Position numbers and translations under genes: made by a program. A stretch of 41,771 bases of DNA from an uncultured bacterium (GTDB taxonomy: Bacteria > Cyanobacteriota > Vampirovibrionia > Gastranaerophilales > Gastranaerophilaceae). The number at the start of each line of letters is the position of its first letter. Position 1 is the first letter of the stretch. Location of the stretch: the NCBI GenBank assembly GCA_900319365.1, contig ONOE01000013.1, forward strand, positions 1 to 41,771. Direction: 5' to 3'. Under the pieces are notes generated by a model, which was given only the letters and a program-made list of their open reading frames with translations, had not been told where the DNA came from and did no database searches. Shown in pieces: positions 30,855 to 38,126 of the stretch.

Positions 30855-31964
30855 TTAAACTCCTATTGAGGCGTTGTTATCAATGTCTATAACGTGTCTG
30901 ATTATTGAGTGGGCAGCAAGTAATAAGTAAGGATTTACCTCTGTTGTTTTTGACATATTAACGCTTGCGCTTTTTATTTTCTGTTCGGGTTTTAGGGAGT
31001 CTTTGACATCATAAGTCGTAAGAGCATTCATTGAATAATGCTTTTCATCTTTATTTAACCGTTCGTCAAGTTCTTTTTTAGGAAATTTTTCGCTGCATTC
31101 GATTGATATTTGGACGGAATTTGAGGTTTCAAGATAGAGTGTTGCAACGACCGTTCCGAAATTTATTGTGGTAATTGTTACGGTTAAAATGCTGTCGCTG
31201 TCCGAATCGTCTCCGTTTTTTTGAGTTACCTCCAAGTCAAAATCAACCCCTTTTTTTAAAGGCAGCCACGGAAGATACAAAAGCAGTAAAAGCTTCATTG
31301 TTTTAGCGGGATCATTTTCCGCCGCAACGGATATGCTTGCATTAATTAATTTTGCCATATCTTTTAACTGGCTTAAATCCGTCAGACCCATTTTTGATGC
31401 TTGAGTCATTGTCATAATGAGTTTTGTCAGGGCTTCTTTGCCGTTTGCTTGAATTAATTGTGCAATTTGAGAAAGGTTTATCATTCCGTCAGATAAAATT
31501 TCAAGATTTTTTAGCGATGATTGTAATTGCGCTGTCATTTGTTTATTTACGATTTCGCTTGTCATTTCAAAATCCATTCCCTGTAGTTGCGCAAGAATTT
31601 GGGCTTGTAACTGGGAAAGCGAATTTCTCTGCGAGGCAAGCTGAGAGGCAAACATAGCATTAAATTGTCCTAAAGACAACCCTCTTTGAAACATATAAAC
31701 AAATTCGTTAATGTTTTTGGGTACGCCCATTAAATCTTTTGCATAAATTGCTCTGTCAATACTTTTTAAGGTATTCATCTGAAGATTTTGTGCGGGGGTA
31801 ATATTTGCAGCAGGCGGCTTTGGAATATTCGCGGCGCCGTTTGCGGTTGTCGGTTGAGCGTTTGTGCCCGCATTATTAACCGTTCTTGAGTTAACAGCAT
31901 TGTTGCGTATTTGCTGTTGCTGCAGCGCATTATTCAAAAACTGATTTATATTTATGTCCGCCAT
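30855..31964 (-). CDS. long orphan protein with Gln/Asn-rich N-terminus; FliK-like features possible
   Basis: A 369-residue protein of uncertain family. Residues 1-60 are low-complexity (QQQQIRNNAVNSRTVNNAGTNAQPTTANGAANIPKPPAANITPAQ). Residues about 65-235 are predicted largely helical with many Gln and Leu residues. Then PWLPLKKGVDFDLE begins a beta-rich part (ILTVTITTINFGTVVATLYLETSNSVQISIECSEKFPKKELDERL, about 258-302). This order, a disordered N-terminus, helices, then a beta domain, recalls flagellar hook-length control or secretion-ruler proteins, but I cannot confirm it and no flagellar genes are near. The C-terminus (NPYLLLAAHSIIRHVID) is hydrophobic. No signal peptide. Confidence 0.6.
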   Translation of the reverse strand: MADININQFLNNALQQQQIRNNAVNSRTVNNAGTNAQPTTANGAANIPKPPAANITPAQNLQMNTLKSIDRAIYAKDLMGVPKNINEFVYMFQRGLSLGQFNAMFASQLASQRNSLSQLQAQILAQLQGMDFEMTSEIVNKQMTAQLQSSLKNLEILSDGMINLSQIAQLIQANGKEALTKLIMTMTQASKMGLTDLSQLKDMAKLINASISVAAENDPAKTMKLLLLLYLPWLPLKKGVDFDLEVTQKNGDDSDSDSILTVTITTINFGTVVATLYLETSNSVQISIECSEKFPKKELDERLNKDEKHYSMNALTTYDVKDSLKPEQKIKSASVNMSKTTEVNPYLLLAAHSIIRHVIDIDNNASIGV

Positions 31965-32021
31965 ACATTTAATTTAAATGATTTTTATAAAAAAGTCCAG
32001 TAAATAATAATTCAAGCCGCT

Positions 32022-32050
32022 TTGGGATTACGCTTTGTTTGTGCTATAAT
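32022..32050 (+). promoter_or_regulatory. promoter of the Fic gene
   Basis: TTGGGA (32022-32027), 17-bp spacer, perfect TATAAT (32045-32050), then an 11-nt leader and AGAGGGG before the ATG. Confidence 0.65.
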
Positions 32051-32067
32051 ACGGTCAGAGGGGTAAA

Positions 32068-32814
32068 ATGTATACTAATCGCTTTGAGGATAACAAAGAA
32101 TATAAAAGAAAAATTGATGCTTATCGCCCTTTAGATAAGGATATTGTTAAACAAATTCAGGAATACTACAGAATCGGTTTAACTTATTCTTCAAATGCTT
32201 TGGAGGGAAATACTCTTGATATAACCGAAACAAAAGTTGTATTAGAGGATGGATTGACAATTAATGGAAAACCTTTGAGGGATCATCTTGAAACTCTAGG
32301 GCATTCTGATGCGTTTTATGAATTGTTAAATCTTTCAAAAAATCATACGATAACCGAAAATGATATAAAAAATCTGCACAAGCTCTTTTATCGTCATATA
32401 GATGAAACAAATGCAGGAACTTACAGAACTAAAAAAGTCATTGTTACGGGTTCTGATGTCAGTTTCCCCAATCCCGATGAATTATCTGGATTAATGCAGA
32501 ATTTTGTTCAAGAAATTCCCAAAATGCAAGAAAGAATGTTCCCCGTTGAATTTGCGGCAATGGTGCATGCAAGGTTTGTTAATATTCATCCGTTTATTGA
32601 CGGCAACGGCAGGGTCGCAAGGCTTATTATGAATTTGGCTTTACTTCAATCGGGTTATAACATCACGGTTATTCCGCCCGTAGTCAGGGCAGATTATATC
32701 AGAGCCATTCAAGAAACAAATCACAAAAATTATACTCCGTTTGTAAACTTCATTTCTGAAATGGTTTTAGAATCTCAAAAAGAATATTTGAGATTAATAA
32801 AAAATTTGGTTTAG
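32068..32814 (+). CDS. Fic-family protein with built-in inhibitory helix
   Basis: A 248-residue Fic domain protein. Most Fic enzymes transfer AMP from ATP to a hydroxyl side chain of a target protein. The catalytic motif HPFIDGNGRVARL (about 174-186) is complete: His, Asp in the metal position, and the GNGR anion hole. The N-terminal SSNALEGNTL (about 40-49) matches the inhibitory [S/T]xxxE[G/N] motif of class II Fic proteins, so it is self-inhibited until the helix moves. No antitoxin gene is next to it, which fits this class. A conventional promoter and Shine-Dalgarno (AGAGGGG) precede it. Targets unknown. Confidence 0.92.
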   Translation: MYTNRFEDNKEYKRKIDAYRPLDKDIVKQIQEYYRIGLTYSSNALEGNTLDITETKVVLEDGLTINGKPLRDHLETLGHSDAFYELLNLSKNHTITENDIKNLHKLFYRHIDETNAGTYRTKKVIVTGSDVSFPNPDELSGLMQNFVQEIPKMQERMFPVEFAAMVHARFVNIHPFIDGNGRVARLIMNLALLQSGYNITVIPPVVRADYIRAIQETNHKNYTPFVNFISEMVLESQKEYLRLIKNLV

Positions 32815-32826
32815 CTAAAGAATAGT

Positions 32827-33795
32827 TTACCCTATCGGCATATAGGCTTGAGGGTAATTGTAGTCCTCTATGAAACCTAAATTCTTATACAGTCTTAAAG
32901 CTTGCAAATTGTCTGTTTCGGTTGTTGTATTAATCTCTGTAACTTTTGACATTACACGGTTTTCGAGAATTTCATCCATTGAATGTTTAAGCATAATGGT
33001 AGACAACCCTTTGCCTTGATGTTCATCTAAAATTCCTACAAGCGGAATATTTACGATAGAATCATTCGTTAAATTCATAAACGAAAAACCGACGGGTTTA
33101 TCTTCATATAGCAAAACACTTGTTGCATCGGGTAAAAACTTGGCATAAATATCATGCACTACTTTATATAAAATATCTCTGCAGCCTGAAATCGATTTGA
33201 ATCTGGGGTCAAAAAGGGCATCAGAACTTTTGTCAAAGGATTTTTGTATAACATTTACGGCATCATTAAAATATCTGCTGTTCCATTTTACGACCTTGTA
33301 TCCTGCAGGCAATTCGGCTACTCTTGCTCTTGCAAAGAGTTCTTTAGAATTTGTGCCGTGCATTTTGAATCTCAAAACTTCAATCCCGACAAATTGAAAT
33401 CCGAGTTTAACAATTGTTCCGATTAAGGCATTTTGATTGCCGAGCATCGGATAGCATACAATTTTTTGTTTCCTTAAATCTTGAGTTAATTCTAAGAATT
33501 TTTTGAGCAATTCTGTTGAATGTTCAACATATTTGTTGCTGTCTGTGCAATGGATAAGGTTTAATTCAATCGCTTCTGATATTGCCGTGGTGTAAACCAA
33601 AAATCCGACAAGCCTGTGGTTATCATACAAAACAATGCACTCTATGATTTTTTTCTCGACAGAATCCAAAAACCCGTCATAATCAATCGGATCAAGTTCA
33701 AAGTTATATTCGGTTTTTGCTTTTGCGCAAAAATCGTCATATATAACTTCAAAGTTTTCGTAATCTTCAGGTGTTAATAGTTTTGCACTATACAT
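32827..33795 (-). CDS. tandem GNAT N-acetyltransferase
   Basis: A 322-residue protein with two GNAT-type halves. The N-terminal half (about 1-150) is degenerate; it still shows RLVGFLVYTTAISEAIEL and NQNALIGTIVKLGFQFVGIEVLRFKM. The C-terminal half (about 165-322) has the acetyl-CoA loop VGILDEHQGKGLSTIMLKHSMDEIL and the NLQALRLYKNLGFIEDYN ending typical of active enzymes. Substrate unknown. AAAGGAG precedes the ATG. It converges on the Fic gene with 12 bp between stops. Confidence 0.85.
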   Translation of the reverse strand: MYSAKLLTPEDYENFEVIYDDFCAKAKTEYNFELDPIDYDGFLDSVEKKIIECIVLYDNHRLVGFLVYTTAISEAIELNLIHCTDSNKYVEHSTELLKKFLELTQDLRKQKIVCYPMLGNQNALIGTIVKLGFQFVGIEVLRFKMHGTNSKELFARARVAELPAGYKVVKWNSRYFNDAVNVIQKSFDKSSDALFDPRFKSISGCRDILYKVVHDIYAKFLPDATSVLLYEDKPVGFSFMNLTNDSIVNIPLVGILDEHQGKGLSTIMLKHSMDEILENRVMSKVTEINTTTETDNLQALRLYKNLGFIEDYNYPQAYMPIG

Positions 33796-33842
33796 TCAAT
33801 TTTCTCCTTTGTATGTTTTATGTATTCTTAAAATCTTTCAAT

Positions 33843-33970
33843 AAGATCCTAAGATACTGAGGCACTAAGATACTAAGTTCTCATTAGTCCTGCGTGCAAT
33901 TTAGAATTTTTAATTGTGCTTTAGCTCCGTATACTCTTAGTGCCATAGCACCTTAATATCCCAGTATCTT
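33843..33970. repeat. direct and inverted short repeats, possible miniature element
   Basis: AAGATCCTAAG, AAGATACTGAG and AAGATACTAAG follow each other at 33843-33877. The complementary words CTTAGTGCC (33936-33944) and CAGTATCTT (33962-33970) close the stretch, with a 17-bp interruption. The inverted arrangement ends just before the ribBA stop. Confidence 0.55.
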
Positions 33971-33973
33971 TAT

Positions 33974-35182
33974 TCACAGCGTGTGGTGCATTTTTTCTTT
34001 TTTTGTTTCCAGATAACGTTTGTTATACGGAGTTACTTCTGACGGAACTTTAATAATGTCATTTATTTTAAGTCCGTAGCCTTTTAAGCCTATAACTTTT
34101 TTCGGATTGTTTGTGATTAAATTAAACTCTTTGTAGCCTAAATCTCTGATGATTTGAGCGCCCGTACCGTAATCTCTCAAGTCTGATTTGAAACCGAGTG
34201 AAATATTTGCCTGAATGGTATCCTGCCCTTCTTGTTGAAGTTTGTAGGCTTTAATTTTGTTGCAAAGCCCTATTCCTCTGCCTTCGTGGTCGGTTAAATA
34301 AACCACCGCACCTTTGCCGTAATTATTTATGTATTTTAATGCGTTATGCAATTGAGAATTGCAATCGCATTTCAGGCTGTAGAAAACATCTCCCGTTAAG
34401 CACATACTGTGAACTCTTACTGCGGGGATTTTGTCCGATCCGTCATCTTTGACGAGAGCTACGTGTTCATGACCGTTTATGTGGTTTTTGTAACCGTAAA
34501 TTTTAAAATCGCCGTATTTTGTAGGCAAATCCGCCTCGGCAACACGTGTAACAAGCTGCTCAGATTTTAGTCTGTATGCGATTAAATCTGCAACCGTTAT
34601 AAATTTCAAATTGTGTTTATCTGCAAATTCTCTCAAATAATCACGTCTTGCCATGTGCCCGTCGGGCGCCATTACTTCACACATTACACCGGCCGGAATG
34701 TGCCCGCAGATTTTTGCAAGGTCAACAACAGCTTCGGTATGTCCCGTTCTTGCAAGAACCCCGCCGTCTTTTGCTACGCAAGGGAACAAATGCCCCGGAC
34801 GTCTTAAATCCGACGGAACGGTATCGGGAGCGATGGCTACTTCAACCGTTTTAGCTCTGTCAAAAGCCGAAATTCCCGTTGTTACTCCGAATTTTTCGGC
34901 AGCATCAATACTTATCGTGAAAGCCGTTTTCATGCTCTCGTTGTTATGCTCAACCATTTGTTCAAGTTCAAGTTTTTTTGCAATGTCAGATGATATTGCA
35001 AGGCATATTAAACCCCTAGCTTCGCTTGCAAGGAAATTTATTTTATCGGGTGTTACGGTTTGTGCCGAAACTATAATATCGCCCTCGTTTTCTCTATCCT
35101 CATCGTCTGCAACGATTACGGGAATACCCGCTTTAAAATCTTTTATTGCATCTTCTATTTTATCAAATTTACATTCTTCCAT
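33974..35182 (-). CDS. ribBA: bifunctional DHBP synthase / GTP cyclohydrolase II
   Basis: A 402-residue fusion that supplies both precursors of riboflavin. The N-terminal domain (about 1-200) is 3,4-dihydroxy-2-butanone-4-phosphate synthase: DDEDRENEGDII (about 26-37) and ARTGHTEAVVDLAKICGHIPAGVMCEVM. The C-terminal domain (about 207-400) is GTP cyclohydrolase II. It has the zinc cysteines in HSMCLTGDVFYSLKCDCNSQL and the catalytic YLTDHEGRGIGLCNKIKAYKLQ. Both sets of motifs are intact, so both activities are expected. Its ATG overlaps the ribE stop, so it is the second gene of a ribE-ribBA operon. ribD and ribH are not in the window. Confidence 0.96.
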   Translation of the reverse strand: MEECKFDKIEDAIKDFKAGIPVIVADDEDRENEGDIIVSAQTVTPDKINFLASEARGLICLAISSDIAKKLELEQMVEHNNESMKTAFTISIDAAEKFGVTTGISAFDRAKTVEVAIAPDTVPSDLRRPGHLFPCVAKDGGVLARTGHTEAVVDLAKICGHIPAGVMCEVMAPDGHMARRDYLREFADKHNLKFITVADLIAYRLKSEQLVTRVAEADLPTKYGDFKIYGYKNHINGHEHVALVKDDGSDKIPAVRVHSMCLTGDVFYSLKCDCNSQLHNALKYINNYGKGAVVYLTDHEGRGIGLCNKIKAYKLQQEGQDTIQANISLGFKSDLRDYGTGAQIIRDLGYKEFNLITNNPKKVIGLKGYGLKINDIIKVPSEVTPYNKRYLETKKEKMHHTL

Positions 35183-35832
35183 TATACAAATCCGTTTTCT
35201 TTTAAAAATTCTAAACTGATATTACTTTTTTCACTTTTATTATTTCTGAATAAGAGTAATTTTTCAACATACTTTGACAGGATATCGGTTTCAATATTTA
35301 CGGCATCCCCTTTTGATAAATCTTTCAAAACTGTATTATTAAAGGTATGCGGGATAATCGAAACTCTGAAAATGTTATCTTTTACATCCGCAACGGTTAA
35401 ACTGATACCGTCAAGCGCAATTGAGCCTTTGTATACAACATATTTTGACATTTCGTGCGGAATTTCCGTTTCAATATCATAAAAGTCAGACATTTTGTTT
35501 ATCGAAACGATTTTGCCGAGACAATCAATGTGCCCTGACACGATATGACCGCCAAGCCTGTCTTGAAGCCGTAAAGCTCTTTCAAGGTTTAATTTGTCGT
35601 TCGGTTTAACGTCTGAAAAATCAGACACCTCCAATGTTTCGTTACTAAGCATTGCGCTGAAACCGTCCTTGAAAATTTCCGATACGGTCAGACAAACTCC
35701 GTTTGTGCAAATACTGTCGCCTGTTTTTGTACCGTCTAAAACCTTTCTACAGCCGACTGTTAATAAAGCGCCGTCAGATTGCTTTTTGAAACTTTTAACA
35801 TATCCTGTTTCTTCTACAATTCCTGTAAACAT
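35182..35832 (-). CDS. ribE: riboflavin synthase, alpha subunit
   Basis: A 216-residue riboflavin synthase that dismutates two 6,7-dimethyl-8-ribityllumazine molecules into riboflavin. It has two lumazine-binding barrels: MFTGIVEETGYVKS, GDSICTNGVCLTV and ERALRLQDRLGGHIVSGHIDCLGKI for the first; KYVVYKGSIALDGISLTVADV and IIPHTFNNTVL for the second. It is first in a ribE-ribBA operon. The gap to the PBP1A gene is 38 bp, too short for an FMN riboswitch; a promoter there ends 6 nt before the ATG, so the message is likely leaderless. Confidence 0.95.
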   Translation of the reverse strand: MFTGIVEETGYVKSFKKQSDGALLTVGCRKVLDGTKTGDSICTNGVCLTVSEIFKDGFSAMLSNETLEVSDFSDVKPNDKLNLERALRLQDRLGGHIVSGHIDCLGKIVSINKMSDFYDIETEIPHEMSKYVVYKGSIALDGISLTVADVKDNIFRVSIIPHTFNNTVLKDLSKGDAVNIETDILSKYVEKLLLFRNNKSEKSNISLEFLKENGFV

Positions 35833-35838
35833 AACATT

Positions 35839-35868
35839 ATTTTAGCACACTTCAGGGGTTAAAATCAA
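35839..35868 (-). promoter_or_regulatory. ribE promoter, leaderless geometry
   Basis: Minus strand TTGATT (35868-35863), 18-bp spacer, TAAAAT (35844-35839), then 6 nt to the ATG at 35832. It fills the whole gap after PBP1A. Confidence 0.5.
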
Positions 35869-35870
35869 AT

Positions 35871-38012
35871 CTATTGTGCCCCTGAAACGGGAACAGGCGC
35901 AGCCTTTGGAACGGGAGCTGTTTTATTGTTAAAGTTTTTATTTATTTCTGTCGGAGTAATTTGGTTGAACGCATTATCTGTTGTACCTTTATAATTCTCT
36001 GCAGCTTTTTCTTTAACTTCGTTCGCCTCTTTTAGAAGTTTTTCTTCATCCTCGGTTTTAGAGGTTTCGCTTTCTGCGTTTACATCTGCCTGATCAATAG
36101 GTTTTCCGTAGCCGTTGAGTTTTATTTCAGGATAATCAAAATCGTGAGAACCGTATTTTTCGGTAGCAACAATCATAATATCATGCCAAATTCTTGCGGG
36201 AACGGTGCCGCCCGTCAGTCCGGGCATTTGTCTGTTATTATCATCGCCGACCCATACACCCGTTACGATATCGGGAGTATATCCGACAAAATATGCATCT
36301 CTGTAATCATCTGTTGTACCTGTTTTACCTGCGGCGGGTTTGCCGATATTTGCTCCACGTCCCGTGCCGCTTGTAATAACGGTTTTCATCATTGCGGTCA
36401 TTTCGGCAGCCGTATTTGTACTCAACTGGTGAGAAGATTTTGTGCCTGATGCTCTATATACAACTCTGCCTCTTGAATCTTCTATTCTTTCTATTGCATA
36501 AGGTTCTACAACATATCCGCCGTTTGCAAACGCACCGTAAGCTCTTACAAACTCATACAATTTTACACCGTTTGACCCCAGGGCAATCGTATAATCTTTT
36601 TCTAAAGGTGTGGTTATACCAAGTGCCCTTGCAAGCTGTATAACGGAGTGAACTCCCACTTCTCTTATAATTCTTGCTGCGCAAACGTTTGATGAAATCA
36701 TCAAGGCTTTATAAAGAGGAATTTTCCCTCTGTAACGTTTCCCGTAGTTGTGAGGCGACCATTTTGCAATGGTTACGGGGCTGTCATCTACGATATCATT
36801 CGGAGAAAACCCTTTTTCCATGGCTGCCGCATAAACGATGGGTTTAAATGCGGATCCGGGAGGTCTTATTGCTTGAGTTACACGGTCATACTGGCTTTCG
36901 CCGTAATTCTTGCCGCCTGCAAATACAAGGATTTTTCCGTCAATCGGGCTGAACGAAAATACTGCAGCCTGTTGGGATTTTCTTGTAAGTCCGTAAGCTC
37001 TCATATTGGATAAAATTGCTTCGTTTGCTTTTTTCTGAGCCTTTGAATCAAGTGTTGTAATAACTTTGTACCCGCCATGGATAACATCGGTTTCGTTAAA
37101 TCCGAGGCTTTCCATCTCACGCATTACAAAATCGCTGAAATACGGAGCTTTATTTGTCGTATAAAGCTGAGGCAGGGTGCTTAAATGTATCTCTGCTTTT
37201 GTTGCGCTGTCATACTGATCTTTTGTAATGTATTTCATCGCAAGCATTCTTTTAAGAACCTGATTTCTTCTTTTTTTAGCCAAATCAATGCTGTTATACG
37301 GGTTGTATACAGACGGAGCTTGCGGCAAACCTGCTATCATTGCAAGTTCGGGCAGCGTAAGCTGATTTAATCTTTTGTTAAAATATATCTTTGAAGCCGC
37401 AGCCACGCCGTATGCGCCCGAGCCAAGATATACGTTATTTAAATACATTTCAAGGATTGTATCTTTTGAAATGGTTTTTTCAATTCTTGTTGCAACTTCA
37501 AGTTCTTTAATTTTTCTTGTAAAGGTTCTTTCATTAGATAAGAACAGTATTCTTGCAAGCTGCTGGGTGATTGTACTTGCTCCCTGAACTGTTCTCATTG
37601 CAATAACGTTTTGGATTGAAGATCTGAAAATCCCGAGTAAATCATATCCGTGGTGATGATAGAAATTCTTATCTTCGGTTGCAATTATTGCATTGATTAA
37701 ATCTTGAGGAACATCTTTGAGCTTAATTCTGTCATAAGAATATGCGGTAAAAGTTTTTATGATTTCGCCGTCGCCAGAGTAGAATTTGGTTACTATATTA
37801 GGGCGGTAATCTTCTCTGAGATTGTCAATAGGGGGCAATGATGACAGGTACAATTCCAGCGCAATAATTCCCGCTATTGCAAGAGCTGAAAAAATCAGTA
37901 TAAATGATTTTAAATACGTGAAAAATTTGCTTTGCTTTTGAGGCTTTTTAGGCGCTCTGTATGAGCTTTTCTCTGCTCTCTGTCTTTTATATGATTCGTA
38001 AGATCCTGACAT
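35871..38012 (-). CDS. mrcA: class A penicillin-binding protein 1A
   Basis: A 713-residue bifunctional peptidoglycan synthase. A basic cytoplasmic N-terminus is followed by one membrane anchor (FFTYLKSFILIFSALAIAGIIALELYL). The glycosyltransferase (GT51) domain follows (ATEDKNFYHHHGYDLLGIFRS with the catalytic Glu; VQGASTITQQLAR; RKIKELEVATRIEKTISKDTILEMYLN). The transpeptidase has SAFK (SxxK), SSN (SxN) and KTGTT (KTG). The C-terminal 65 residues are a Lys/Glu/Pro-rich tail. The start at 38012 is chosen because GGGAGG lies 5 nt upstream; an in-frame ATG at 38030 is less likely. Confidence 0.95.
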   Translation of the reverse strand: MSGSYESYKRQRAEKSSYRAPKKPQKQSKFFTYLKSFILIFSALAIAGIIALELYLSSLPPIDNLREDYRPNIVTKFYSGDGEIIKTFTAYSYDRIKLKDVPQDLINAIIATEDKNFYHHHGYDLLGIFRSSIQNVIAMRTVQGASTITQQLARILFLSNERTFTRKIKELEVATRIEKTISKDTILEMYLNNVYLGSGAYGVAAASKIYFNKRLNQLTLPELAMIAGLPQAPSVYNPYNSIDLAKKRRNQVLKRMLAMKYITKDQYDSATKAEIHLSTLPQLYTTNKAPYFSDFVMREMESLGFNETDVIHGGYKVITTLDSKAQKKANEAILSNMRAYGLTRKSQQAAVFSFSPIDGKILVFAGGKNYGESQYDRVTQAIRPPGSAFKPIVYAAAMEKGFSPNDIVDDSPVTIAKWSPHNYGKRYRGKIPLYKALMISSNVCAARIIREVGVHSVIQLARALGITTPLEKDYTIALGSNGVKLYEFVRAYGAFANGGYVVEPYAIERIEDSRGRVVYRASGTKSSHQLSTNTAAEMTAMMKTVITSGTGRGANIGKPAAGKTGTTDDYRDAYFVGYTPDIVTGVWVGDDNNRQMPGLTGGTVPARIWHDIMIVATEKYGSHDFDYPEIKLNGYGKPIDQADVNAESETSKTEDEEKLLKEANEVKEKAAENYKGTTDNAFNQITPTEINKNFNNKTAPVPKAAPVPVSGAQ

Positions 38013-38065
38013 TATTTCCTCCCTAATCAAGTGAGTATATTATAACACGAATAATACAGGGGGCA

Positions 38066-38102
38066 AATAAAAAACAAGGTACGATATTTCGCACCTTGTT
38101 TT
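38066..38102 (-). terminator. Rho-independent terminator of the SLH gene
   Basis: A 16-bp stem (AAAACAAGGT...ACCTTGTTTT, 38071-38102) with one wobble pair and a 6-nt loop, followed by TTATTT on the minus strand. Confidence 0.8.
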
Positions 38103-38126
38103 CGCTTAGCGGAACGGAATTGGCAA

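Noticed and set aside
35833-35870. FMN riboswitch upstream of ribE
   Set aside because: Only 38 bp separate ribE from PBP1A, and the promoter fills it.
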